Assembly: GCA_015680685.1 (NCBI GenBank) | Contig: MNCI01012690.1 | Coordinates: 213,658 to 277,657, forward strand | From: Gnetum montanum | Lineage: Eukaryota > Streptophyta > Gnetopsida > Gnetales > Gnetaceae | Direction: 5' to 3' | DNA length: 64,000 bases | Shown: in pieces, positions 10,004 through 22,987 of the stretch | Layout of the letters: each line of letters opens with the position of its first letter | Position numbering within the stretch: the first letter of the stretch is position 1 | Notes under the pieces: generated by a model | The model's database searches: none | Seen by the model: only the letters and a program-made list of their open reading frames with translations | Told to the model about the DNA's origin: nothing | Translations under genes and position numbers: made by a program

Positions 10004-11727
10004 GATGTGTATGAGCATATTTATCATGTTATAAAGCTTAGGAAAATTATTAGAATGCATTAAACATGATTTTTTTGAAGGAAATTGATATGGTGATTAG
10101 TATTTTATGATCAATCCTAATATTATAATCAGTATCAGACCTAGTTGTAGGGTGGTGGTAAGGAGCTATAACCAAGAAAAGCTATAGTATTGATACTAGC
10201 TATAATGTAACCTAGCAATTGAAAATTGGCATTATATAAAAGTTCTACCTAATACTTAAAGATTGTTATACATGAAAAATGGCCTATATAGATGAGGTAT
10301 TCCACCAAACAATGCTTGACGAATAGTTAGGTTAGTATTAACTTTATAGTTCTTTCAAACATTTGATGTTGGAAACCTCATGATTAAATCCACGAGTAGG
10401 AAAATTAAGGTTAATGATACATTTACACATGAATAATAATAATAATAATTTGGTTAATAGTTATGCATTGATTAGTGGATTAGTTAATTAACTATTATTG
10501 TTAGTTCTAAAAGTGTATTTGTAAAGTGTGCCCCATATTCTAGCTTTTCCTATGTGGCACCAAGATGATTTTCTCTATTGTAAAGCTGTTCTAATCTTTC
10601 TTGCATGTTTTCATGCAGCTATTAGTTAGGAGGCTCGGATGTTGGTTGCTGGTGATGTTATGGATGCTAGATTATAATGTGCTACTAGAGTGTTGTTTAT
10701 TAAAGATGCTTTGAAAGTAATGGATTCAAGCATTATTGTATTTTTAGAGTCATGTTATGAATTTATAAAATGATCCTATGTTTCACTTATGTATCTCATG
10801 TATCTTTTACTATAAGGATTTGTACTCAAGATGTTGGTAACAATGCATAGATTTTTGTTAAGTGATTTATTTTTTATTTTTGTTCAAGTATGATGATTCG
10901 GTTGTAAGTTTCATACTTGGTAATTTAAGCATATCCAATGATTTTTTTTGGATTTTTAAGTTATTCGTATAGAATATATAAAATTTAATCGTGTCCCTTA
11001 AGTAATTTTATAAATTTAACTATGGTTAAATTTTAGTGTGTAATAGGAAAGATTAAGGAAAAGGCTCAATAAGCACAAATGACTCATCAAACTGAGGAAA
11101 ACGTATCTAGTAATATAATTATTCAAGACAAGGATTGAAACTATAGAAAACTCATTGAAAACTAATGAAACAACGAAGGCTCAGAATCTCCTAAAATGAC
11201 CAAAACTCAATAGAGTTCATATTAAGACAAACATATTGACATCTTACTATGGATAGAATCACTAATACCCATGCTCCAAATAGTTAATAAAATAATTCTC
11301 ACAAAATCATTGAAACCTAAAATTATTGAAAAAACATAAAATTAAAATAGTAAAGAATAATGAATTAAAGCATAAAAATCAAGTAATACTAGTGTGCAAA
11401 GTAAGATCTGAGCTCTAATTAAAATTCATATAGAGAAAATTAAATAATACCCAACCAATATTGAAAGTGCATAGAATTAAAAAAATGAAAAAAATGAAAG
11501 AGTGGCAAGATTACTCATGCAAAAGATTGAAGTAGAAATTCACAATTGTACATGAACTTAGCCACACACTCTTGTAATTCTACACTAATGAACTAACAAA
11601 GCTTCATCTATTCCTATACGCCTTCAATGTAGCTACATGTCCATGTCTAGAAAAATAAATGCCACAGTGCCTAATTGAATGGAGTGTGTGGTTTTCATGG
11701 AAAATCAGCAAAAAATTCATCTTATCT
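10004..11727. other. Unassigned AT-rich DNA between elements A and F
   Basis: No ORF with a recognisable motif on either strand. A short (AAT)n run lies near 10434-10447. The stretch at about 10600-10750 looks superficially like an exon after a TTTTCATGCAG acceptor but is stopped within about 20 codons. Probably very old repeat or host intergenic DNA. Confidence 0.6.
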
Positions 11728-12527
11728 TGATTAGCAGTTGGTAGTAACTACATCCAACGATACGAATCACAAGCATTGCACTAGTAGTCTAGTTAGATTC
11801 CTTAGACTTTAGCTCCTAAATGCACAATAGGAAAGGTAGTGACTTAAAGATGTGATCATTGTCTTCTTAGCTTCACTTGTGGGAGTGCAAGGATATTGTT
11901 AAGTGTAAGCCAAGGCACATGTTTTTTATTTATATTTTTATGTTATTTACTTTATCTAAGCATAAAAAAAGTAATTAATTATGAATTAACTAATTAAGTA
12001 TCTAATGCCTTAATCTAATTATCTTATCATAAGCATTGAGGCCCACCTCCCATGCACATCTTGAACTTGTTAGAAACACCACTGGGATTACTAAGTGTTA
12101 GTGGTATGTTTGAGGTTGTCATACTTATGTGTGATTATTAAGCATATTAATTAACTAAGAACATGAACATAAAATGCATAATGATAAAGTGCATGAATAA
12201 AAGCATTAAACTATTCTTAGTGTTGTAAGAAGTTCCATGAATCTCATCTTTATTATCAACACATCAAAGTACTCAAGTACATTAATGTTTGAATAAGTAT
12301 TTGTACAATCCTTGAAGTCCTACTATGAGTACTTAGAAAATATTCTAACTTTGATGGAAGGAAACTGCAAGAACTTGGCTACTTTATTGAATTAATGATG
12401 CCATAAATGTGGTGGGTGGATGCATTTATATAGGTAAAGATAGACACTGCATTAATGCATATGCATCAACACGTCAAACCATGCATCGATGAGGATGCAT
12501 CAATGTAGCCCATCGAGTGATTTATCA
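11728..12527 (-). repeat. 3' LTR of element F
   Basis: The + strand runs from TGATTAGCAGTTGG to GAGTGATTTATCA. The minus-strand TATA box TATATAAA is at 12432-12425. U3 carries repeated GATGCATCGATG/GATGCATCAATG motifs around 12460-12505, this subfamily's counterpart of the palindromes of A and D. Confidence 0.85.
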
Positions 12528-12540
12528 TAGCCCCATGAAT
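12526..12540 (-). promoter_or_regulatory. 3' polypurine tract of element F
   Basis: The minus strand reads ATTCATGGGGCTA|TGATAAATC at the LTR start, matching ATTCAGTCATGGGGGTA|TGATG of D. It would prime plus-strand synthesis. Confidence 0.65.
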
Positions 12541-12759
12541 GATTAAAAACTTGTCCTTGAGTGAACAAAAGTAGGACTGAGCTTGTTACAAAATTGGAAA
12601 GGTATGAAATCATGGATTGATTGACTCAATTGACTAATTCGAAGTGGCATATTGTACAAAATTTCAACAATTATTAAAATGGATGTTGAAGAGAACAAAA
12701 TTAAACACCCTTACAAAATTGGATAGCTAGAATTCTTTGGTAGTTGAAGATGAAGAGAA

Positions 12760-15572
12760 GATAAAATAGTTCTAGAAGGTGAAGGGTCCTAGGATGATAA
12801 AGGACCTTCTCTAACCTTTGATCCTTATGAAGGTGGCAACTAAGGTCGAGAAAGTGGTTGTGGCTATCCTACTATAGCTGCTGCTTCAGGTGAAAGGTGA
12901 AAGAAATCTAGCAATGTCTTCATTTTCTCCTTCTTACCCCATGGGTCATACATAGTCCACATGGTCTCACCAATGTGGGTTGGTATGGGGATGTCCCATA
13001 GATACTGCATTGCTGGGTATAGTTCTTTGATGTTGATAAACTAGGCTACAAATTGATTATGTTCAACATCAACATCTTGACTAGGTTTCACAGCTCATGG
13101 TAGTCATTCATTCTTTTGGCTAGGTTCTTAATAACCGATCACTAGTTTATAAACTAGTTCCTAATAAATTCAAGTTCTACCTTAGCTATTTCCAACTTCC
13201 ACTAGCATCCTTGTGATGCTTAAATGTGGCCTCGTAAAGGAGATATGAGTTGGCCATCTACTTTTCTAACTTTGACAACAACATTCCAACTACTAGCATT
13301 GCCAAGTTTATGTAATAGAGATTGGCAAGCTCCATGTACTCTATCATCTCCTCAATTTTCAACTTTTTTAGATGGATCTCAACTTTGTTCTAGGCATTCA
13401 ATCCATCAAAGATTGGTTGTCATACATCACCTCTTTGTTAGAGTGGCTAGAGGGTGTTGTTCATCTTCACCTTGGCTAGCTGAATTTTCCTTTTTTACCT
13501 TCTTGAGGAGCCCAACCTGGTCCCTATAATGATTCTTCACTCATTCAAATTTTAGGGCCTTATTCTTCTAGGTGTCTACCTCAATGGCCATTTTCTAGTG
13601 AAGTGCAAGGACTTCCTTCATTAAGAGATTATAGTTCTTTGTTGCCAACCTACTTAGATCCATGTTTACCTTGGTGAGTTGCTCCTGCTACTATTTCATA
13701 AAGTTAATCATTTGGTCTTTTTATTCCTTGACATTTCATAACAGGTGAATGTCTTTGGTCAGATTTAGATTGTCCTTGCAGAGTTGTGACAAGTCCTTAT
13801 CAGTGTTGAAGGCTAGAGCATCCAATAAGTATGCATCAAAGATCATCATCTCCTTTGCATTCTCAACCTCTTTAAGTTTGTTTTGAAGCTATAAGAAAGC
13901 TTCATCTTATGTAACAACTTGGATGAGAATGGTGGGATCAGCCAAGTGGGCTCTCAATTTTGGAACTTTGGTAGTAAAACATTAATTTTTAGTCATGGCT
14001 ATCTCTAATTGGGCATTTTCAATGATGAGTCTACCCTTGGTCACTAGAAGCTTTATCTAGGTAGTTCTGATTCCTTTCAAAAGATCAAAGATCTTCATAA
14101 TTGGTTGCTTGGTTCCCACTAGTTAGTCCAATACCTTCTTATCTTGGACCACACTTAGCCTCCTACTGCCTACTCTTATGGATTCTTGCACATCTTGGAG
14201 TGCACCAATATTTAGCATTATGGTTGCAGGAGCATTTAGGACCTTTGCAAGTTGGTTGGCGAGCACCTCCATTGCTATTTCCTGTTCATGGTGTTGTATC
14301 ACTAGGATAGTCACCCCCTCATCCTTCTTTAGGTGCACCAAGAAAGTGACAGTATTCCCAGAGATCTTTGTGAATTGCTATTATCTAGGGATGGACACCG
14401 TCACTTCTTGGGCACTTAGATTCCTTTATGTTGAAAACAACGGCATAGTCTCTTTCAACCAACTGATGGTTCATGTTACTTCATTGAGGTGACTCAATGC
14501 TGGTCGGTAGACTAAGGGATCTCCACCACTTAGTCCTTCTTTCTGTAATTGTAGGAGCTACTCATGGATCTTTCTCATATACTCTATTGTTGCATGAGCA
14601 TCTAGCATTATTTCTTTAGTAGGTGGTGATGGTGATGGCTGCTTCTTTTCAAGCATCTTGGTGGGTATTTTATTTTTCATCATCTCCTACCAAGATGCAG
14701 CAAGAGTATGATCAATCATGTCATTTACATAACAGGCTATTCCTTATTTGCAAATTTTTTTGATTAGACATAGAAAGAGGAATGTCTTTCTCCCTCATTG
14801 CTTTTCTTTGAATCATTTTTCTATCTCCATGAAGATGAGCTAGGGAAGGTTGATAGGGAATTTTCTACTTAGAGTGGCACATACACAAGTAGAGAAGGTA
14901 GTGATCTTTCTTCCCCTCACCTTTCGGTTTAGGTGGTAGGTTGTAATATTGAAGTATGTTCTCTCTACCTTAGTGAGTACATTATACTCCTTAATATCCA
15001 CTCCATAACACCATTGGATCCATTCCTTTTTGATGTTAGGATCTACTTGTATAGGAATTTCTACCAAAGTTACTCCAGTGTCAAGTAATTCGAGGGCCTC
15101 TGAAATGGCCTTAACAAGTAGGACATGTTGATGTCCTTGATCTTTACAGTCATGCCAACTTGTCAATTCTTCTAGAAGAGGTAAGTCTCTCTCATGTATG
15201 ACTACCCATTAGAAGTATGGATGGACCATATGGGAGATCCTTGTAGTTGTGTCTTTATCTCTTCTAGTGCCAGGTCTAAGAAGGGGCCATAGTTGAGTCC
15301 TGAAGAATAACAGTTTGAACCTCCTTAGAATGAATATCTTTTAAGTACGTCTTGATCAAGGTGACCTCTAGATTTGGTCTAGGCCTTGGCACCTTGTCTT
15401 GCCTGGACTATCTTGTTTTTGTGATGGGATTCTAACAAATAGATTCTACTTTAAGCTCCTCTTGAAGAGGTCATGTGGCATATGTTTCTACTTCTCCTTG
15501 GGGTTTTTATGGTTGTGGCTACTTCTCCCATGGTTGGGATGGTCTTTTTTCCTATGATCTCTTTAGCATCAT
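12760..15572 (-). pseudogene. Third ORF (env position) of element F, about 900 codons
   Basis: Degenerate, long. N-terminal blocks match element A: LEVTLIKTYLKDIHSKEVQ, then LVEIPIQVDPNIKKEWIQWCYG and TFSTCVCATLSRKFP (15166-14840). After that come Lys/Leu/Glu-rich segments with a coiled-coil look: TVTFLVHLKKDEGVTILVI with EQEIAMEVLANQLAKV (14341-14123), and NKLKEVENAKEMM near 13870. Further on is LYPAMQYLWDIPIP with ETMWTMYDPWGKKEK (about 13040-12930). Near the end is LLDFFHLSPEAAAIV. No transmembrane segment is obvious. I do not recognise the family. Confidence 0.6.
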
Positions 15573-17589
15573 TTGTCAACACACACATAGCCAAGGATTA
15601 GCATTTTATGTATAACTTATAACATTTTGTGTAACTTATATCTTGTCCCATTTGGCTACTTACACATCGGCTAATTTGTTATCATTGTAGATTGATTATT
15701 TTAATATTATTTTATTCTAATTACTACCTGAGTTTGTTGATGAGGTTTAACTTAGGTGAATTAATGATGTTTAATATTATTTTATTAGTTAAAAGATTTG
15801 GAAGTTAGAAAAATTTTAAAAAAAATTTCGTCAAAAACCATAGGTTTGTGGCCCCCATAATGTAAGGTCACCTCTAGTAGTTGAAGGGTGAAAGAACAAG
15901 TTGATTTGAATAAGAGGTTAGGAAGTTATGGGCTTAGGAAAGCTTTAGGCTCTAAAAATTGCAAAAACTCCCCTAGCATTATGAAGGAAATGTGAAAATT
16001 TTGTTAACTCTTATTGCATATTTATACTATTTTTATGCTACATCAATGGAGATGTGTCTACACATTTGGCTACGTTGATGAGGATAGATCGACCCATCTA
16101 GTTGTGTCAACAGGGATGCATTGATTTAGCCAAAAATTAAAATTTTAACAATTACAAAACCAAGTAAGATAAATGAGTTTTTCCATGAAATTAGAGTCTA
16201 GAGGAAGCCAAAAAAGACTAGAATAAGGACAAATGCTTAAAGTGGGCTACGAACACATTTGGAAAGGAGATTTAGTAGGAGATTAATTACCAAGAAGTGT
16301 AAAAACTAGATGCACTAAGGTTGAAAACAAAGGTTTTGAAAGAAAAATGTCTAAGGGATAAGGAACTTAACCATCCTAGCCAAGGAGTATGTAAGTGGGT
16401 CTTTCCAATAATAGGCTCATGCCCTTAATGCCCTTGCATGTCCTCAAACCAAGGAGTCCATAAACCTCAAGGATGATTAATGATCATGGATTATTAAGAA
16501 CCAAATCACTGGAGAAACCATCAAGAATTAAGATTGTCTCAAAATGATCCCATCAATACACTCATGAGAAGAGGCAGTGAGGTGGTACATGGGAAGAACA
16601 GGTGGATGAAAGAAAGAGAGAGAGAGTATAGAATGGAATCTTGCACTTTGGTAACATGAAGTTCCTTATGGAGGATGTGATTAGTATGACCTAGTAGTGT
16701 CTATCATTAGTTGGAATCAAGACCATCCACTTCTAGTGACTTCACATTGATATGTTAGACCATTCCAACCTCCAAGGTATAGGAACATCCCCATAGACCA
16801 CTCACCATTCCAAAGAAAGAAGAAATGAGAAGAAGGAAGTGAAAAGGACCTTAGTTAGAGGAATTCCTTGAAGCATGGGTAACATGTTTTTCTAGCCTCA
16901 TAACTAGTGCTTGTAGCCTATTATTGTATCTAAGGAGTGTGCTTTGAATTTCCATTGTTTATTTTTCCAATGGGAACCACACCATGCAAAAACACTACTT
17001 CGTATTTATTGGTTGACATAAAAATGGCAAGGAATCCATGGAAATACTCATGCAACCCTATTTTGTAGGCAACTACAAAAGGTGATAAATCCCCTTGAAG
17101 TCACACCCTTGTTCATCCACTTAATTCATCCCAAGTTCTGAAAGTACCAAGGTCACAAATTCATTGTAAGTTGTTATTAAGAAAGGACTCATATTTCTAA
17201 AATGAGGAAATACCATAGAGTTATGTGAAGTGGTAAATGATGTGAACTCACTTCCTAATATCATGAAAAAATCATTGTTCCATTAATCAACATCAAAATT
17301 CTAAGATGAAATTGAGTCATTTGCAATCAAGTAAATAATGCAAGTTACAAACCATCATCTATTAGTAGCTGTATTTGGTACTAAAGTTCTAATGGTAATA
17401 AAGAAAAGGAAAAAATGTAAGAAAAATATGAATAAGGAAAAATATAGAAAAAATTGTAAAATATTTAAGAAAATGAAAAATGTATGAAAATTGGTGTAAG
17501 AAAAAAAAGTTGAAAAACTAAGGAGTCACTCATTTAGTACTAGCATGGATGGGTGTATCCCTCATGACTAAGTTGGAAGGAGGAGATTA
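15573..17589 (-). other. Post-pol non-coding spacer of element F
   Basis: On the minus strand it carries GAAATTCAAAGCACACTCCTTAG, then GGCTACAAGCACTAGTTATG near 16950-16890, conserved in A, B and D. It also carries a TATA box (16026-16019) preceded by GATGCAT/GATC-rich repeats (about 16140-16050), similar to the U3 of its own LTR. No credible ORF. Confidence 0.65.
16019..16026 (-). promoter_or_regulatory. Internal TATA box upstream of the third ORF, element F
   Basis: The minus strand reads AGTATAAATATGC, about 450 bases before the third-ORF start at 15572. The upstream minus-strand sequence contains AATGCATCCCTGTTGACAC and related motifs resembling the U3 repeats of this element. The position corresponds to the TATA box of element A at 1119-1126. 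Confidence 0.45.
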
Positions 17590-19070
17590 GGAAAAGTTAA
17601 CATACATGTCTATCAATTGAGTATTTTGTTCCACTAGTTGGTTTTTAGTTCAAAGAAAGGTTTAAGTTTTTGGGTGTTGACCAAAAATATTTTACTTGGG
17701 CTATTAGGATGGTATATCATCATGGTTCTGGATGGAAACATTTTGTATATAATGTAAGGGCACTTCCATAATGTTTGAAATTTTTCCCATTAAGACACAT
17801 GCATGGGGTTCTAGTAGAGCACCTTATTGCATGGTTAAAACTTTAGCTTGTAAATCCTAAGGTCATGATGTTGTGTGTTATGTGCCTTGTGCACTTCATT
17901 CGATGATTAGACTGCTAATCTATTCTTGTCTACCATGTTGAGATTCATCAGTATTTCTCTCTGGGTTAGACTTAAGTCCAGGTCAAGGTCAGAGGTTGTT
18001 GAAAGTGTATGATTCTTAGCTTGGATGGGAAGCATTAGAAGTTTTCTGTACACGAGCTCATAAAGAAAATACCCAATAGAAAGTTTCGATGTTAAATGAT
18101 AAGCCCAAAGAGCATTATTGAGTTTATTGCTCCACTTATTTCTATATTTATTATCTATTCATGTTGGTATTTGGTAATTTCCTTGTTAGTAACCTCAGCT
18201 TGATCATTGGCTTGGTGGTAATAAGGAGTTAGTTTATGTTCAACCCCCAAGCATTGCATGAGCTTTCAAAAAGTGGCACTAGTGAAAGGTGTTCCATTGT
18301 CTGAAATCAATGCCTGTGGTACAATAAAATTGTTTATGACATTTTTTTGTACAAATTGGATCACTGTAGATGATGAACATTTAGTGATAGAAGCAAATTC
18401 AGTCCATTTGGAACAATAGTCAATAGCCATAATGATGTAGGCCTTTTAATTTGACATAGAGTTGATGAATACCATAAAGTTAATCCCCCAAAGATCGAAA
18501 TGCTATGGTGGTTGGATCTATTGTTGAGGTTCTTCCATGCTTGTGGTCATCCCTCCATCATGTTGGTAGCTATCATAGTAATATAAGAAGTGATGGACAT
18601 CCCAAAAGATTGTGGGCCAATAATATCTTGACATGAGTATCTTTATGGTCGTCCTCCTCCTAGCATAGTAGCCCTTACAAGGGCCTTTGTGTGCATCCTG
18701 GAGGACTCGAAGTTGATCTACATCAGGGACACACCATTATACTAGGCCATTCATGCAAAGCTTGTAGAGGTTGTTGTTGATTTTCATAAAGTGTTTGGCT
18801 TAATGAAGAAATTGTTGTTTCTTCTTCTAGTCCCACTCCTGTGACATCTTTTGTATGAGTAAATAGGAGAGGATGTTATCATACTGGTTTTTTTTCTCTA
18901 GGATCTTGGTCATTAAATAGCACCAACAAAGAGGATTTTATTAGGAAATTGTTCTGACAGTGGATTTTCATCCTCTTTTTTGTCCCATCATAATTGAGAT
19001 AAGTTGTTGAATAGCATATTCTCAATCCCCTTTCAATCTACCATTGTTAGAATGAACTCTTGAAGGATTA
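17590..19070 (-). pseudogene. pol (INT): Integrase of element F
   Basis: Scattered minus-strand blocks homologous to A, B, C and D integrase: the HEGPCGGHY-type zinc region near 18690-18650, IDFMVFINSMSN-like core near 18480, HALISDNGTPFT-like block near 18300, and the C-terminal KPFL/KPTS block near 17650. No block is longer than about 40 codons. It ends next to TAGTCATGAGGGATA at 17570-17556. Confidence 0.7.
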
Positions 19071-19074
19071 CTAG

Positions 19075-19640
19075 TTACTGTATGATACGAGGGCTCACCG
19101 TTGGCTTGTTCATTAGGAACCAAATGGCACTATGGTCGATGTACACAAAAAATTTGTATCGAAGTACATAATAACTAAATTTCTCTAATGTAGACACTAA
19201 TACTAGAAGATCTTTTTTAGTGGTTATGTAGTTAAGTTGTGCACCCACAATGCTCCTGCTTTCATAGTGAATGTAGTATGGATGTTTTGGATCATTCATT
19301 TGTATAAGTATGACTCCCACAGTATAGTTTGATGCATTTTTCATGATGTGAAATGGCCTAGACCAATCTAGTGCTTGTAGAATTGGAGTTTCTATGAGTT
19401 TCTACTTTAGTTGTTGAAATGCATGCTCACATTCCTTGGTCCAAACGAATGGTGCATCTTTCTTTGTAAGTTTCACCAATGGCTTGGTGATCTTTGAGAA
19501 GTTTTCAATGAAGTGCCTATACTAACTAATGTGACTAGGGAATGACCTCACATCCTTCATTATTTTGGGTTGTTTGGTTATTCCTTTAATGACCCTTATT
19601 TTTTCTAGGTCCCCCTTGATCCCTTTATTTAAGATTCAAT
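19075..19640 (-). pseudogene. pol (RH): RNase H of element F
   Basis: Reads [53 protein letters not shown] and an 89-residue open stretch (19344-19075). That stretch has KNASNYTVGVILIQMND, YIHYESRSIVGAQLNY and IDHSAIWFLMNKPTVSPRI. It keeps the Gln codon where B, C and D have TAG. Confidence 0.85.
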
Positions 19641-20480
19641 GCTCCAAGAGAATGCCTTCTTAGACCATTAGATGGCCCTTTTACCAATTGATTGTTAAGT
19701 TAGTTTTTACACACCATTAAAGAACTTTCTCTAGATGGTTCAAGGCTTCCTCAAGGGTAGCCTTGTAGGTAGAGAAGTCATCCATGAAGACTTCTACCCT
19801 GCAATTGACTTGTTATTGGAAGATGCTAAGGATCAATCGTTGGAATGTGACGAGGGCATTGCACACTACAAAGGGAATCTTTCTATATGCAAAAGTCCCC
19901 CAGGGATTTGTCAACATTGTCTTGGCCTAGTCCTCTAGTTCAATTTGGATTTGGTTATAGCCACTATAACTATCCAAAAAGTTGTGGCAATAATGTCCTG
20001 CAATTGTATCTAGCACTTGGTTCACAAATGGTAATGGGGAATGATCTTTGTAAGTGGCCATATTCAACAACTAAAATTCTATACACACTCTTCACTTTCC
20101 TCCTTTATTTTTCGTAATAATAAGTTGGCTATTCCACTCACTATCTACAATGATATAAATGTTAACAAGTTGTTCAATCTTCTCTTTGATGATTTTCTTG
20201 AGTTTTGGATTCAAGCATCTTTGTAATTATTTCTTTGGTTTAATGGAGGAATCTGTATAAATTCTATGCTAGCATATCCTTGGATCAATTCCTATTAAGT
20301 CATAATATGAAAAGGTAAAGGTTTTTGGCCATATGTTAACAACTTCTAGCAATTTCTTCTATTGTATAGGAGCAAGTGTGACATTGATAATTATAAGCCT
20401 ACCATTATTCAAAAATGTAAACTTCATTCCTACTAATAGAGCCTTTAATTCAAGGGGTTCCTGGTTGAAAGTTTTATGGA
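19640..20480 (-). pseudogene. pol (RT): Reverse transcriptase of element F
   Basis: Minus-strand fragments follow the same order as in A. They include the YSGYNQIQI-like block near 19960 and LSIFQ, then a TAA stop, then QVNCRVEVFMDDFSTY near 19830-19770. The FMDD active site is intact. Many frameshifts. Confidence 0.8.
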
Positions 20481-20869
20481 TCTTCAACTCTCCTTAATTG
20501 ATTTAACTTTGTTCATTAGGGATTTGATGATGAATCTTGTCCAACTTATCCATGCCTTCCATGTAGAAGCTAGTGAGGCTCTTGACTGGTTCAATGCATA
20601 TTATTGATCCAGCCTCATTTTTAGTTGTCAACCACTAATTTCCCTTTTGTTTAGTGGCTACCACATATAGGCACCTTTGAACCTTTGTGATGTACACTAA
20701 CTACATTTCTAAAGTGATGTGCTCTTGATAATCCATAGTTTTTGCATGTAGTGGAATCTTATGTCACTATACATGATGCATGAAACTTTCTTCTTCTCAA
20801 TTTTGCTAAATTCATTTTTCTTGAAAATTTTCGAGGAAAGGTCTCTAATTACCAACCTTGCCATTTTTC
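20480..20869 (-). pseudogene. Post-protease linker of element F; protease missing
   Basis: The minus strand passes from the gag tail (VYALNHRLEKWQG) near 20880 straight into the segment that follows the protease in other copies (ISKEKNFGKIEKKKVPC-like, here KFSRKMNLAKLRRRKFHASCI). The Gln/Pro-rich tail and the whole DSG protease, roughly 1 kb in D, are absent. Confidence 0.65.
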
Positions 20870-22836
20870 TAGTCTATGATTTAGAGCATACATTCAAGAT
20901 TCTTGTAGGTGTGACAAGATAGGGCAACATCCCTTGGGATGTTCGTATTAACATATGTCATAACCATCATCATAATTTTTTGAGTCTACAATCTCCTCTA
21001 CTTCTGTAGCTTTACCTTTATCTCTATGATATTCCTATTTAGCATCCTTTTCCTTCTTCACTCATGGCCACTTTCTCCATGATCCTTATGTTTTTCTATA
21101 ATATTTAGAGTGGCTTTGAATTTCTCATCCAAGGAGTCCCACATTTTGTCAATCTTAGGTGAGATTTCAATAACCAATTTTTGAATCAGCAAGATTTTCC
21201 TTTGGACCACTTCATCAAGTGGTGCCTTCTCCTAATTCTCATAGAAATGGACATCCCTCTTTCAGGTGGATGAGTCTCTATTTTATTCTTTTGCACTTTT
21301 TCACTTTTTCAACTCTTCTTCCTCTTTGGCCACTTACTCAATGAGCCTTTGAATTTGATGGGCCCTTAACTTAGAAACTCTCCCTTAGGTATAGACCCCA
21401 AGGGTTCTTCTTGTTTTAGCTTATAGCCCATTTATGATATGACATAGCTAATATCTTTGAGAGTATCCATGACCTGGGCATCGATACAAAAAAGAGTAGT
21501 ACCTACCCATGATCGTATCCAAGGGCTCATGAGTGCCTTGTTTCCACCCTTGGATTTGCCTTCTCAGATTGGACACTCTAGAGTATGTTTGGTACTTATT
21601 ATTAAATAGCTCCAACATTGTACTCCATCATTAAATGGATTCTAGTTTCAAGGACTCATACCAACTTTCTACTTCTTTGATCAATATCCTTAGGAATAGT
21701 TTCAGGTTTTTCCATTCATTTTCTACATTCTTCAAGGCATAGGCATCATGGAAGGATTGCAAATGATTCTATGGATTTGAATTATATCCCCATTCAAACT
21801 TAGGGATATTGTTCATATCCAACCATTTAATGTAACTATCCTTCAAGTGCCTAGTGGAAATTCTGACAACCTTTGAAATTTTCAGCATGTTTCTAGTAGC
21901 TAGCAGGGGCTCATCATAGTCATGATGATTTTTGTGATCCCTGTCTTGGTTATGATGCCTATGATGATTGTTGCTATGACTTTGTTCTCTATTATGTTCT
22001 TCCCCATGTTGTTGCTCATGCCCTTGGTTCTTGTTGTCCTGATGGGATCTACAATTGTTTCTATCCCACCATTGATCTTCATCATGATTTTTGTTACCTC
22101 TACTTATCTTATTAAAGTTGGGGGAGCAAGATAATGAGGATGATGATGAAGGCAAAGAGGGAGAAGAACTAGCACCAAAATGATGCCTATTGCATCCTCT
22201 TCTTTAATCCCTACCTCAATCACCATGTTTGTCTTTCTCCTAGTGCTTGTCATTGTTCCTGCCTTGGTTACCACCTTTTGAGACCCCCTAATCTTAAGAC
22301 TTGTTCTTCCCATTACCAGGGTTGTCCACAGTTGACTACAACTACTAGATAAGGGTCTCCTTATCAAAGAGGGGAAGAGAATCTATGTATTAGGAGGAAC
22401 TTAAAAAGAAGTCCTTGTTTTTTTTGTGGGCTTGCAGAAATAAGTGGTTAGGAAACCTTTTACCTTTTGAATTCTCATATCAAGCTTTGGTTTATTAATC
22501 TTTCCTTTGTTGGGCCTTTGTGTGTTGATAATCCTGATAGGCATGGTCTTGAACCTCGTACTCCATGTTAAGTACAACAATGCCCAACTTGATGAGATTG
22601 TTCAATAGCGTTGTGGGAACAAATTAGTCTAGAGGAAACACAATGTTATCCTTCATGTCTCTTCATCATAGCTACATGCCCTAATGTAGGATGAAGGTGA
22701 AATCTAGAATGTAAGCACGCAGATGAGTGTAGAGAACTTTGAATTTTTGGGGCATTTATGTCTTTTGACCTTCTTATGTTTGAGTGGATTTGCTTACAAA
22801 TGGTGATGGAGAATCTTCCCTACAAGAAGAAGCCAT
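20870..22836 (-). pseudogene. gag: gag of element F (degenerate)
   Basis: The start at 22836 reads MASSCREDSPSPF. A His/Asn/Arg-rich basic stretch follows (about 22155-21915), then the gag core beginning LLATRNMLKISKVV and MNNIPKFEWGYN. The core continues through the 21760-21350 region in several frames (WIKGLMS-type LRHII block near 21430). The zinc knuckle reads CDICQ-like then EHPKGCCPILSHLQES near 20960-20890. It is more decayed than in A, C or D. Confidence 0.8.
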
Positions 22837-22966
22837 ATTAGTGATTCTTAAAAGTAGTTTGCATTTAGTAATATTATGTTTTTTAATGGTTTTCCTTTAA
22901 GTGTTCTTTTACAATGTCCTTGGAGAATTTCATGATCTTTCCTATGCAATGCACTTAGCTAACTAC

Positions 22967-22987
22967 AGTCCTTGGCAACAATATCAA
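22967..22987 (-). promoter_or_regulatory. Primer binding site of element F
   Basis: The minus strand reads TTGATATTGTTGCCAAGGAC next to the 5' LTR. It is homologous to the PBS of A, but the first half has decayed further. Confidence 0.6.

Noticed and set aside
10600-10790. Possible host exon after TTTTCATGCAG
   Set aside because: Stops occur in all frames within about 20 codons; no second exon or motif nearby.
11723-11727. TATCT/GATCC as target-site duplication of element F
   Set aside because: Only three of five positions match, within what chance allows; the right LTR end is itself mutated.
21922-22134. Hydrophobic Met/Leu/Val-rich plus-strand ORF resembling a membrane protein
   Set aside because: It is the reverse complement of the His/Asn/Asp-rich gag stretch of element F.
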